64,000 nt of DNA from an uncultured Pelagibacteraceae bacterium (GTDB lineage Bacteria > Pseudomonadota > Alphaproteobacteria > Pelagibacterales > Pelagibacteraceae), in NCBI GenBank assembly GCA_902588255.1, contig CACIOK010000003.1:1-64000 (forward strand), read 5' to 3'. This document shows, piece after piece, positions 1 through 9,126 of the stretch; position 1 is the first letter of the stretch, and each line of letters starts with the position of its first letter. The position numbers and the translations under genes are program-made. A model generated the notes under the pieces. The model saw only the letters and a list, made by a program, of their open reading frames with translations. It was not told the origin of the DNA and ran no database searches.

Positions 1-405
1 GAAGTTGAGGGATTATACGAAACCTTAAGTTACTTTGCGGGCATTAATGACTTGGTAATTTCAAAAATAGAGAAAAAACCACCAAAAGCTGTCTACAGAT
101 CTGATATTTTAGAAGAAACAACTGATAAGAAGAAAAAGAAGAAGAAGAAGAAGAAGAAGAAAAAAAAGAAGAAAAAGAAAAGTAAAAAGAAATCAGCTGG
201 AAACATGGCATATTACTCAATTCCCGTTAATTTTGAGATTACTGGTAATTTCTTGGGCTACATTAAGTTTAAAAGATCGCTTTCTATGTCTAAAAAGATG
301 CTTAATTTTGACAAGGAATCAATAAAAGTGGTAAAAGGAGATACAACCGGTGCGATAAAAGTTAATGGAGTATTAACTATAGTAGGATTGGCTGATGAGT
401 TTTAA
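1..405 (+). CDS. PilO/MshJ-like type IV pilus inner-membrane assembly protein, 5' truncated by window edge, with polylysine insert
   Basis: Frame is open from base 1 (EVEGLYETLSYFAGINDLVISK...), so the ORF start at 52 is internal. C-terminal YYSIPVNFEITGNFLGYIKFKRSLSMS resembles PilO; directly upstream of pilP/secretin/pilB/pilC. Confidence 0.6.
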   Translation, partial: EVEGLYETLSYFAGINDLVISKIEKKPPKAVYRSDILEETTDKKKKKKKKKKKKKKKKKKSKKKSAGNMAYYSIPVNFEITGNFLGYIKFKRSLSMSKKMLNFDKESIKVVKGDTTGAIKVNGVLTIVGLADEF

Positions 406-907
406 AAAATTATTAATATTAAGCTTTGTAGCTTCATTTAGCATTTTCAATTTACATGCTGAAAATCATGATACTGAACAAAATATAATTGATAAAGCAA
501 AAGAAATTAATCAAAAAGTTAAAAAGAAACAAGCAGATCAACAATTAAACATTAGTTCGGAGATTGGCAAAGAGGAGCCTCTTCCATTAAACGATCCATT
601 TGTTGGAGATGCATCTTTGGGAGGAGCAAGCACTGTATCTGTAATTACCAACAACGATGAAGAGAGAGCACAAATGAGTTTATATAATTTTAAACTTGTT
701 GGAATAATGAATGGTGAATATGAGAGCTATGTATCTTTAATTAACCCAACTGGAGAAATAGTTACATTGCAGATGAATGAAGAACTTAGCCCAGGTATAA
801 AATTAGTTGCACTTAAAACTGAGCAAGCAATTTTTGAAAAAGGGGATAATTCGTTTTTAGTTATTAATTTTAAAAATCAAATCAAAGAAACCTCGGAGCC
901 ATTTTAA
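395..907 (+). CDS. PilP-like pilus assembly protein
   Basis: Signal peptide, PLNDPFVG motif and YNFKLVGIMNGEYESYVSLINPTGEIVTLQMNEEL, typical of PilP; overlaps the upstream gene. Confidence 0.6.
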   Translation: MSFKKLLILSFVASFSIFNLHAENHDTEQNIIDKAKEINQKVKKKQADQQLNISSEIGKEEPLPLNDPFVGDASLGGASTVSVITNNDEERAQMSLYNFKLVGIMNGEYESYVSLINPTGEIVTLQMNEELSPGIKLVALKTEQAIFEKGDNSFLVINFKNQIKETSEPF

Positions 908-2478
908 TGAATTTTAAGTCATTTCAAATAATAATTTCTTTAATATTCTTATCTTTTGTTTTGAGCGGATGTGCACAACAAATGTCTAAGATCAAAAAGA
1001 ATAAAGGCTTTAAACACGATACACCATTAATTAAAGAAGATGTAAAAAAATTAGGAAAAATAGAAGTTGAAAAAAGTGCAAAAATGGGACCAACACCAGT
1101 TGAAGGTGATATTAAAGTGTTAGAAAAAAGAAAACAAATTTCATCTGTTAAAGAAAAAAATTATTTACTAATTCCAGATGAATATATGCTGCTCAAACAA
1201 GACGTATCATTCAAATTTCAAAATCTAGATTACAAAGAGGCCATGGGTTTAATGGCAAAAATAGGAGATGTTAACATCTTAGTAGGTGATGATGTTGCTG
1301 GTGCAATTTCGGCAGAACTATCAAATGTGCCTTGGGACAAAGCTTTTAATGCTTTATTAGATATGAAAAATTTTGCAGCTGATATTGATGTTGCTAGTAA
1401 TATTATAAGAGTTCATTCCCCAGCTACATTAACCTCACAAGAAAGTTATAAATCTGCAAGAGCTTCAGCAGTTAGAAAAAAAGTTGAATTAGAAAATTCA
1501 GTAGAACCAATCGTTTCAGAAATATTTAGACTTTATTATATAACGCCTGCTGAGGCTAAAGCTACAATATCAGAATTATTTACATCAGTTGGAGAGAGTG
1601 CAACTTATTCACCAATACAGGTAACAGAAGAAAAAACTACAAGATCTATTATTGTAAGAGGAAAAGAAAAAGACTTGGATGTAGTTGATAAAGTTATAAG
1701 AGAAATTGATGTTAGAACTAAACAAGTATTAATCGAAGCTTTTATTGTTGAGGCAACTTCTACTTTTGAAAGAGCATTAGGAAATAAACTTGGTGGAGCT
1801 TATACAAGAAAGTCAGATAGAATTGGCGGTACAGTTGGAGGAACAACTGTTGGAGCAGCATCCGGATCAGGTGCAGAAATTTCTTCAGGTACAGCTGGTA
1901 TTAGTGCTGCAGGAAGTGCTGGTTCTGACGGTATATATAATTTCAATGCAATTGGTGCGACAAGCGGTATAGGAGTTCTTAAAAAAACAGGTTCAGCTGT
2001 TTTAAAACTTCAAATAGAAGCTTTAGAAAAAGAAGGTTTAGGAAAAACTATTTCTAATCCTAAATTATTTACATTAGATAATCAGGTTGCGTCTATCACT
2101 CAAGGTGTTCAGATACCTGTTGCAGGTACAGATAATACAGCACCTACATTTAAGGATGCTGCTTTAAAATTAACTGTAACTCCGAGTATAATTGGTGATG
2201 GTAACGTACTTTTAGAGGTTCAGGTTAATAATGATACCCCAGATAGGACAGACCCAGCGGCAGTAGGTATTAACAAAATGGAAATCGCGACAAAACTCTT
2301 GATAGCTGATGGAGATATCGTTGTAATCGGTGGAATTAAGAAAAATGACATCTCAAACGCAGCAGAACAAGTCCCTGGAGTAAGTAAAATTCCTATTATA
2401 GGAAAAATGTTTAAAGGAACAACGAAAAGCGATAGAATGAATGAACTTTTAGTGTTTATCGCTCCAAGGATTTTATAA
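907..2478 (+). CDS. Type IV pilus / MSHA-type secretin (PilQ/MshL-like) with lipoprotein signal
   Basis: LSGC lipobox at the N-terminus; secretin domain (TKQVLIEAFIVEAT..., GVQIPV, KLLIADGDIVVIGGI, VPGVSKIPIIGKMFKG, LLVFIAPRIL). Confidence 0.88.
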   Translation: MNFKSFQIIISLIFLSFVLSGCAQQMSKIKKNKGFKHDTPLIKEDVKKLGKIEVEKSAKMGPTPVEGDIKVLEKRKQISSVKEKNYLLIPDEYMLLKQDVSFKFQNLDYKEAMGLMAKIGDVNILVGDDVAGAISAELSNVPWDKAFNALLDMKNFAADIDVASNIIRVHSPATLTSQESYKSARASAVRKKVELENSVEPIVSEIFRLYYITPAEAKATISELFTSVGESATYSPIQVTEEKTTRSIIVRGKEKDLDVVDKVIREIDVRTKQVLIEAFIVEATSTFERALGNKLGGAYTRKSDRIGGTVGGTTVGAASGSGAEISSGTAGISAAGSAGSDGIYNFNAIGATSGIGVLKKTGSAVLKLQIEALEKEGLGKTISNPKLFTLDNQVASITQGVQIPVAGTDNTAPTFKDAALKLTVTPSIIGDGNVLLEVQVNNDTPDRTDPAAVGINKMEIATKLLIADGDIVVIGGIKKNDISNAAEQVPGVSKIPIIGKMFKGTTKSDRMNELLVFIAPRIL

Positions 2479-4232
2479 TGCTCAAAATAAGTAGAGAAAG
2501 TGAAATAAATTTAATTAATGTCTTAATTGACCATGACATTATTTCAGGAAAAGATTTAGCAAATATAAAGAAGGTAAGTACTGAAAAAAATTCATCACAG
2601 ATTGATGCAGTATTTGAATTAAAACTAACAGATGAAAATAAAATTTTAGATGTTTTAGTTAAGGAACAAAATTTAGAAGTTGTTGATCTTACAAAAAGTG
2701 AAATTACTGATGAGATAAAAGCAGTTCTACCATCGAATTATATTAAAATGAATTTTGTTGCTCCGTTTAAAGTCGAGGGAAAAAATTTACATATAGCAAT
2801 TTCAGATAGTTCAAAACTTGGTTTAATGAGAAATCTTAAAGCAATTACAAAAAAAAATATAGAATTACATGCTGCAAAGGTTACACAAATTTCTAATTTC
2901 ATAGATAAGCTATTAAGTGAGTCAGGCGATGTAACTGCACAGTCAATTAGAAAAGAAAATGTTAGTAAAGAAAAAACAAAAACTTTTGACTCTGATTTAG
3001 GAGATGCAGGAGAAGTTTTAGAAAAACCACCCGAAGAAGATATAGAAGCGCTAGAAAATGAGTCAGAAGTTATAAAATTTAGTACAGCCGTTGTTGCTGA
3101 TGCAATCAAATCAGGAGTGAGTGATATCCATATCGAACCATATAGATTTTCTTCAAGAGTTCGTTATCGTCAAGATGGTATGTTGCAAGAGCAAGAACAG
3201 TACAGAAAATTCCTTCATGATAATTATGGCGCAGTAGTTACTCGTTTTAAAATTATGGGTAAGTTAGATATCGCTGAAAGAAGATTGCCACAAGATGGTG
3301 CAATTAATTTTAAAATAGATGGTAAAGTTGTTGATTTACGATTGTCTATTTTGCCAACTGCTAGCAATGAAAGAATTGTAATGCGGGTTTTAAACAAAGA
3401 TGCAGGAGACATAACTTTAGAACAATTAAATTTTGAAGATGCTGATTTAAAAAACTTAAGAAAAGCAATTCATAGTACGCAAGGCTTAGTACTTGTTACA
3501 GGACCAACAGGTTCAGGAAAGTCAACAACTTTGTATAGTATTCTTAAAGAAGTAAGCAAACCACATTTAAATATTTTAACAGCAGAAGATCCTGTAGAGT
3601 ACGAACTAGATGGAGTAGGACAAGTTCAAATTAAAGATGATATAGGACTAACTTTTTCTGCCGCGCTGAGATCATTTCTTCGTCAAGATCCAGAAATAAT
3701 ATTAGTAGGTGAGATGAGGGATAAGGAAACAGTTGATATTGGACTAAAAGCTGCACTTACTGGACATTTAGTATTTAGCACACTGCACACTAATGATGCA
3801 CCAAGTACAATTACCAGATTACAAAACATGGGAACACCAGATTACTTAATAAGTGCTGCAACCCAAATGGTCCTAGCGCAAAGACTTGCACGAAGGAACT
3901 GTAAAGATTGCAGAGTACCAGACGAAGACGTTAATCCAAAAGTTTTAACTGACTTAGGTTTTACTCCAGAAAAAGCATCAAGAGTAAAAGCAATTAAGGG
4001 AAAAGGCTGTCCAAAATGTAAAGACTCTGGTTACAAAGGACGTCAAGGTATTTATGAAATTTTAGTAGTTACCAAACCAATTAAAGAAGCTATACTTAGA
4101 CAAGCTACCACTCCTGAATTAAAAGAAATTGCAGTAAAGGAGGGTTTTCAAACTATGCAAGATATGGGAAGAAGAATGATCGCAAATGGTGATCTTAATT
4201 TTAGAGAGTTTGAGCGAGTTTTATCCTCATAG
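2478..4232 (+). CDS. pilB: Type IV pilus / type II secretion assembly ATPase PilB/GspE
   Basis: Walker A GPTGSGKSTTLYS, Asp box, Walker B EIILVGEMRD, tetracysteine CKDC...CPKC, N-terminal T2SSE_N-like region. Confidence 0.92.
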   Translation: MLKISRESEINLINVLIDHDIISGKDLANIKKVSTEKNSSQIDAVFELKLTDENKILDVLVKEQNLEVVDLTKSEITDEIKAVLPSNYIKMNFVAPFKVEGKNLHIAISDSSKLGLMRNLKAITKKNIELHAAKVTQISNFIDKLLSESGDVTAQSIRKENVSKEKTKTFDSDLGDAGEVLEKPPEEDIEALENESEVIKFSTAVVADAIKSGVSDIHIEPYRFSSRVRYRQDGMLQEQEQYRKFLHDNYGAVVTRFKIMGKLDIAERRLPQDGAINFKIDGKVVDLRLSILPTASNERIVMRVLNKDAGDITLEQLNFEDADLKNLRKAIHSTQGLVLVTGPTGSGKSTTLYSILKEVSKPHLNILTAEDPVEYELDGVGQVQIKDDIGLTFSAALRSFLRQDPEIILVGEMRDKETVDIGLKAALTGHLVFSTLHTNDAPSTITRLQNMGTPDYLISAATQMVLAQRLARRNCKDCRVPDEDVNPKVLTDLGFTPEKASRVKAIKGKGCPKCKDSGYKGRQGIYEILVVTKPIKEAILRQATTPELKEIAVKEGFQTMQDMGRRMIANGDLNFREFERVLSS

Positions 4233-4242
4233 TTGATTAATA

Positions 4243-5487
4243 ATGGAATTATATACATACAAAGGTATTGCTGAAGGTAAATATGTTGAGGGTGAAATTG
4301 AAGCTCTTAATCAAGATGAAGCATCCCATAAGTTAAAAGAGCAAAAAGTAATAATTACAAACTTAGCAAAAAGTAAGAAAAAAAAGGCTGAAGCAAAAGA
4401 TAAAGGTAAAAAAAAATCTAGCTTTTCACTTTTTGGAGGTAAAAAAAAAGCTAAAACAGAGGACATACTTATTTTTTCAAAACAATTTGCAACGATGGTA
4501 AAAGCTGGTTTACCTATACTTGAGGTTTTAGGCATGTTGAGAGATCAGCTTGAGAACCCCGGTATTAAAGAAATTATTGAAGATATAAGAAAAAGCTTAG
4601 AGGGTGGTGTTACGTTATCAAAATGTTTTGAAAAGTATCCACAATATTTTGATAATGTTTATTGTAACCTTATAAAAGCGGGAGAGGCCAGTGGTAAGTT
4701 AGACGTTTTCTTATTAAAGATTGTTGAGTCATTAGAAAAAAAGGAAAAAATCAAAAAAAAAATTAAAGGTGCTTTAATGTACCCATCTATAATGTTTACA
4801 GTTGCGATTACAGTAAGTGCTTTCATGTTAGTTAAGGTAGTTCCAGTTTTTGCTAAAATGTATGATGGAATGGGTATCGAGCTTCCAAAAGCTACAGCAA
4901 CGATTATGTCTATGAGTGATTTTTTAAGAGGTACAGGAGGAATGGTATTATTATTTGGGGGTATCGGTGGCTTTTTTATTTTTAGATATTTAACAACTAA
5001 AAACGCACTTGTAAGATATAAATGGCATAATCAAGTTTTAAAGTTACCAGTATTTGGAGACATGATTTTAAAATCACTTCTTGCAAGAATTTCACTAATT
5101 TTAGGAAATCTTAGTGCAGCTGGAGTTAATTTATTAGAAAGTTTAGAAATTGCAAAATCAGTAAGTAACAACGTTGTAGTTACAGAAGCTCTTGAGAATG
5201 TAAAGAAAGGAGTTTTTTCTGGTGATACTTTAACAAAACTTTTTTTGAAAGAACCTTTGTTTCCTCCTACATTTAGCCAATTGATTTCTGTTGGTGAACA
5301 AACTGGACAATTAGATGAAATGTTTGGATCTGTTGCTATGTATTATGAGGAGGAATTTGATAACTCTGTAGAAAATATGTCTAGCTTAATTGAACCAATC
5401 ATGATTGTTTTTATGGGAGTGATGATAGGTGGATTAATGATAGCAATGTACTCACCAATCTTTAACGTTGGTGCAATTATCGGTTAA
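4243..5487 (+). CDS. pilC: Type IV pilus inner-membrane platform protein PilC/GspF
   Basis: Duplicated T2SSF domain (FSKQFATMVKAGLPILEVL...; LARISLILGNLSAAGVNLLESLEIA...; IEPIMIVFMGVMIG). Confidence 0.92.
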   Translation: MELYTYKGIAEGKYVEGEIEALNQDEASHKLKEQKVIITNLAKSKKKKAEAKDKGKKKSSFSLFGGKKKAKTEDILIFSKQFATMVKAGLPILEVLGMLRDQLENPGIKEIIEDIRKSLEGGVTLSKCFEKYPQYFDNVYCNLIKAGEASGKLDVFLLKIVESLEKKEKIKKKIKGALMYPSIMFTVAITVSAFMLVKVVPVFAKMYDGMGIELPKATATIMSMSDFLRGTGGMVLLFGGIGGFFIFRYLTTKNALVRYKWHNQVLKLPVFGDMILKSLLARISLILGNLSAAGVNLLESLEIAKSVSNNVVVTEALENVKKGVFSGDTLTKLFLKEPLFPPTFSQLISVGEQTGQLDEMFGSVAMYYEEEFDNSVENMSSLIEPIMIVFMGVMIGGLMIAMYSPIFNVGAIIG

Positions 5488-5897
5488 ATCTTTTTGGTTA
5501 ACACAAGATGGTTTACCCATCCCTCTTGATCTTTTTTGAATACAGCGTTATCCATTATTTGCTTTATAAAAAAAGTTCCTAAGCCACCAGGTTTGATATC
5601 ATCCAGTTTTCTATGTTTTACATTTTCAGGAACAACAGCTTTACCTTTATCAAAAAAACCTATTTCAAGATTATTTTCTTTTAAGGAAATTTTAATTTCC
5701 ATTCTATCGGTAGTTTCTTCAACTCCTTTATAGCCGTGTTTAACTATATTTTGTGCCGCTTCGGCTATAGCTAAAACTAATTCATCTTTTTGTTCTTGAG
5801 GTAAATTTATTTTTTCAAAAATTTCTCTACAAAAGACCCTTACATCTTTTAAGCTTGCAGTACTTACAGCAAAATCTTTTGACTCTGATAAATTCAT
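5484..5897 (-). CDS. RsbW/SpoIIAB-like anti-sigma factor histidine kinase-like ATPase
   Basis: N-box LVLAIAEAAQNIVKHGYKG and G-box PGGLGTFFIKQIMD of the HATPase_c_2 family. Confidence 0.85.
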   Translation of the reverse strand: MNLSESKDFAVSTASLKDVRVFCREIFEKINLPQEQKDELVLAIAEAAQNIVKHGYKGVEETTDRMEIKISLKENNLEIGFFDKGKAVVPENVKHRKLDDIKPGGLGTFFIKQIMDNAVFKKDQEGWVNHLVLTKKI

Positions 5898-6196
5898 TAT
5901 TCAAGGTTTAAAATCTGTTCAAGTTTAGCCATCATAATTACTTTTAAAACAGACTTACTTACTTCTTTAACAACCACTTTAGTATTTTTTTCTAGGGCTT
6001 TTTGATGACTCTCAATTAAGACTGATATTCCTGATGAGTCCATATACGACACATCTTTTAAATTCAAATGAACTTCTTTTCCTGACTCTACTATAGGTAA
6101 TATTACTTCTTTTGCTTTTTCAGTAACATCCATATCGATTTCTCCATTAAGAAAAACCGTACTTATATTGCCTTCTTCTGTAACCTTGTATGACAT
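5897..6196 (-). CDS. STAS-domain anti-sigma factor antagonist (RsbV/SpoIIAA-like)
   Basis: LKDVSYMDSSGISVLIESHQKA with a conserved Ser; adjacent to the RsbW-like gene. Confidence 0.88.
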   Translation of the reverse strand: MSYKVTEEGNISTVFLNGEIDMDVTEKAKEVILPIVESGKEVHLNLKDVSYMDSSGISVLIESHQKALEKNTKVVVKEVSKSVLKVIMMAKLEQILNLE

Positions 6197-6368
6197 TGGA
6201 CTTTATAGATAACACATAAATTTATTATTAAAATCAATAATTAAGACCCAATATGGGCAATACTTCATCATATTAAAGAATATTAGTAAGTTTTTTAGTG
6301 TTTACTTAACATATTATTTTATATTAAATAGAGTATTACTTAAAAAAAAATATTAAAAAGGGATAAAA

Positions 6369-6818
6369 ATGAAAAATAATAAAGGATTTACTCTTATAGA
6401 ATTATTAGTTGTGGTAGCAATTATTGGTATTCTTGCCGCTGTAGGTACAGTTGCTTACCAAGGTTACATTGAAGGTGCAAATAAAAGTGCAACAAAATCA
6501 AATCACGCATCAGCAGTAAAATATATTGCAGCAGAAACTGCAAAATGTTCAATTGATCCTGACGCAGATGCAATGGGTGGTGATCTTGATTGTAGTACAA
6601 GAAAAACTGCTCCAAACACGGCTGAGGCAGCTCAAAGTGCATTGTCAGATTTTAAAAACTCATTCGACTCTGATAAAGATGCAATAATAACTTCTGGTAC
6701 TCCAGAACAAGGTCAAGTAGCTATCGTACAAACAGGTAGTTCGATAAAAGTTACAACTTGTTTTGAAGAAGATTGTGCTTCAGATAAAATGATGACGAAC
6801 AACGTTTCTATAGAGTAG
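6369..6818 (+). CDS. Type IV pilin (prepilin)
   Basis: Class III signal MKNNKGFTLIELLVVVAIIGILAAVGTVAYQGY. Confidence 0.93.
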   Translation: MKNNKGFTLIELLVVVAIIGILAAVGTVAYQGYIEGANKSATKSNHASAVKYIAAETAKCSIDPDADAMGGDLDCSTRKTAPNTAEAAQSALSDFKNSFDSDKDAIITSGTPEQGQVAIVQTGSSIKVTTCFEEDCASDKMMTNNVSIE

Positions 6819-6848
6819 TTATCGGATCTTAAGAGCAATTTAAAATTT

Positions 6849-7271
6849 ATGATTACTAGAAGCTCGGGTTTTAGTTTGATCGAGCTTTTAGTAGTTATTG
6901 CAATTATCGGAGTTCTTTCATCTGTTGGACTTATTGCTTACAATGGTTATGTGGATGGAACCAAACAAACTAGTGCAAAAAATATGATGCAACAAATATC
7001 TTTAGGACAATCAGATTATCTATCAAGCTTCGGAGAATATTTTTTTACTCTTGATGGAGGTGCAGCTTGCACTATAGACGAAAACAATGGAGAGGGTGCC
7101 ACTTCTACAGAGATTAATAGTGAATTATTTTCTGGCGGACAAATAATTACACCAGAAACTGGCTGGGATATGTGTATAGAGAGCGGCTCAGGAGGCTATC
7201 TCATTAAAGCAACAGATGGTGAAAGTAAATTAACATTAGACCAAAATGGTACTTGGGGAGACGATTTTTAA
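6849..7271 (+). CDS. Second type IV pilin-like protein
   Basis: MITRSSGFSLIELLVVIAIIGVLSSVGLIAYNGY prepilin motif. Confidence 0.9.
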   Translation: MITRSSGFSLIELLVVIAIIGVLSSVGLIAYNGYVDGTKQTSAKNMMQQISLGQSDYLSSFGEYFFTLDGGAACTIDENNGEGATSTEINSELFSGGQIITPETGWDMCIESGSGGYLIKATDGESKLTLDQNGTWGDDF

Positions 7272-7296
7272 AATTTAAATTTGATGGTTTTATTTT

Positions 7297-9018
7297 ATGA
7301 AAAAAGTAAGAAAAAAAGGAAAAAGAAAAATAAACTATCTTTTAAAAAATAAGTCTAAAAAACAATCAATTCTCCCTGTTTTATTCGCTATTGGATTATT
7401 ATCTTTATTTTCAGAAACAGTACGAACAGTTCCTGCTGGAGCTAAAAGTGAAAACTTTAGCAATTTACCTTTTGAATTACCAAACTTAAATTCGGATATT
7501 TTTGAAGAAAAATTTATAAATAAAAATTTAATTGTCGATGAAAATTCAAAAAATTACGATTTTTTAATTGAAGAAAATTTTACTATAGACAATGAATTAG
7601 TTGTTTCAAAACTAGTTGAAAAAGAGATTAAAAAAGTTAAGCCAAAAATAGTTAGTGAAGAAATTGTTGACGTTCCAAAAGTTGAAGAAACAATTAAAGT
7701 TGCATCTACATTAAAATTAACTCAAGCCGATACCAGTACAAAAACTATCATAGTTGACGGTGAAGAAAAAATTATCCCGGGCTCAAATGATAAAAATATT
7801 ACTTATATACAAATTTTACAAAACCCAAATGATATTGATTTAAATTTAAAATATGCAAGACAACAAGGAAAAGCCGGAAATTTTAAACAAACAATAGCAA
7901 CACTTGAAAGATTAAATATGCTTTATCCAGATAACGTTGAAATAAAATTATATTTACTTTCAGTTTTAGTACAGGCTGACTCACCAGATAAAGCATTAAC
8001 TGTAATTGAAGAAATTAAAAATAGTGAGGATTTAACCCCAGAAGACTTAGAAACAGTAAATGAAATTGAAGAACAAATGAAAGAAAGAAAAGCACCTAAG
8101 CTTTGGAATTTTTATGCAGATCTTGGTGGTGGTTTCATACAAAATAATAATGTTGGGAGTGTTTCTAAAAATAGATTGCAAGTAAGCTCTGATGCTATCG
8201 TTCCTTTCAATTCAGCTATGCATGATAGAACTTATAGTAGTAACGTTGGCTTAACTGCACTTAGATCTGTTGGGGAAGGATCTTCATTCATGATTAATGC
8301 AGGCTTTTCAGATTCAAGACAAGTAACTGATACATCAGATGATTTTGACAGTTATAGCTTAACATTTGCTTTTGATACAACAATAGGCAATCAAAGTCTC
8401 AGCCCATACTTATCATTAAGTAAAACTGATAACCAAGATGATGCTGACAATTTTGCTACAGGAGCTGGAATTGGAGGTTTCTTTCCTGTAGGTGATCGTA
8501 ATTCTTTTAGTTATGGTTATGCTTACTCAGAGTCTAAAAATAATCGTAATCTAAATGACACAACTGCAGATGAGACCAATGCAATTGGTCACAACGTTTC
8601 TTTGGGACATGATTTTGCATTAAATGAAATAATTTCAACATCAACGGGTTTAGGGTACAGTATTTCCGAAGCAAAAGTTGGCTCAAACGATTTTCACACT
8701 TATGAGTTTAGTTTAAGATTAAATTTAGCTTTTCCTTGGGCTTATATTTCAGTTGGTGATGCTTTAAGTTTTAATGATTACATACACCAAGACACAAGTG
8801 TAATTTCAAATATTATAAGATCTGATGTAACAAATACTATGGATATTATGGTTACTAAAGCGCTTGGTGATTTTATTCCTTTTTTAGATCCTAATAAAAA
8901 TCTATTTTTAAACTTAGCTTATGAGAAAGTTATTTCTGAAGCTAATATAATGAACTATGATTATATTGCTGATTCTTACTCATTTAGTTTTTCAAAAGCA
9001 TTTCAACTAAACAAATAA
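7297..9018 (+). CDS. TPR-containing protein with C-terminal outer-membrane beta-barrel-like region
   Basis: TPR-like NPNDIDLNLKYARQQGKAGNFKQTIATLERLNMLYPDN; C-terminal half has alternating aromatic strands, ending SYSFSFSKAFQLNK. Confidence 0.6.
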   Translation: MKKVRKKGKRKINYLLKNKSKKQSILPVLFAIGLLSLFSETVRTVPAGAKSENFSNLPFELPNLNSDIFEEKFINKNLIVDENSKNYDFLIEENFTIDNELVVSKLVEKEIKKVKPKIVSEEIVDVPKVEETIKVASTLKLTQADTSTKTIIVDGEEKIIPGSNDKNITYIQILQNPNDIDLNLKYARQQGKAGNFKQTIATLERLNMLYPDNVEIKLYLLSVLVQADSPDKALTVIEEIKNSEDLTPEDLETVNEIEEQMKERKAPKLWNFYADLGGGFIQNNNVGSVSKNRLQVSSDAIVPFNSAMHDRTYSSNVGLTALRSVGEGSSFMINAGFSDSRQVTDTSDDFDSYSLTFAFDTTIGNQSLSPYLSLSKTDNQDDADNFATGAGIGGFFPVGDRNSFSYGYAYSESKNNRNLNDTTADETNAIGHNVSLGHDFALNEIISTSTGLGYSISEAKVGSNDFHTYEFSLRLNLAFPWAYISVGDALSFNDYIHQDTSVISNIIRSDVTNTMDIMVTKALGDFIPFLDPNKNLFLNLAYEKVISEANIMNYDYIADSYSFSFSKAFQLNK

Positions 9019-9037
9019 TAGAAAATGTTAAAATTTT

Positions 9038-9118
9038 ATGGAATTAAAAAAAAAATTGTCTAAAAAACGCCCATTTTGGTTAAAATTGGACTTTAAAGAT
9101 TTGATAATTTATATATAA
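9038..9118 (+). CDS. Candidate 26-aa small protein MELKKKLSKKRPFWLKLDFKDLIIYI
   Basis: ATG-to-TAA ORF filling most of the TPR-barrel/FecR intergenic gap; no clear RBS. Confidence 0.2.
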   Translation: MELKKKLSKKRPFWLKLDFKDLIIYI

Positions 9119-9126
9119 ATTTTGTT

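Noticed and set aside
52-405. Polylysine ORF as a stand-alone histone-like protein
   Set aside because: The frame is open to the window start and the C-terminus looks like PilO; the K-run is an insert in a pilus gene.
1790-1972. 60-aa plus-strand ORF inside the secretin gene
   Set aside because: Out-of-frame Q/L/V-rich translation of the Gly-rich secretin region.
2738-3109. Minus-strand ORF of 123 aa opposite pilB
   Set aside because: Antisense to a well-supported CDS; translated product is low-complexity Ser/Phe-rich with no motif.
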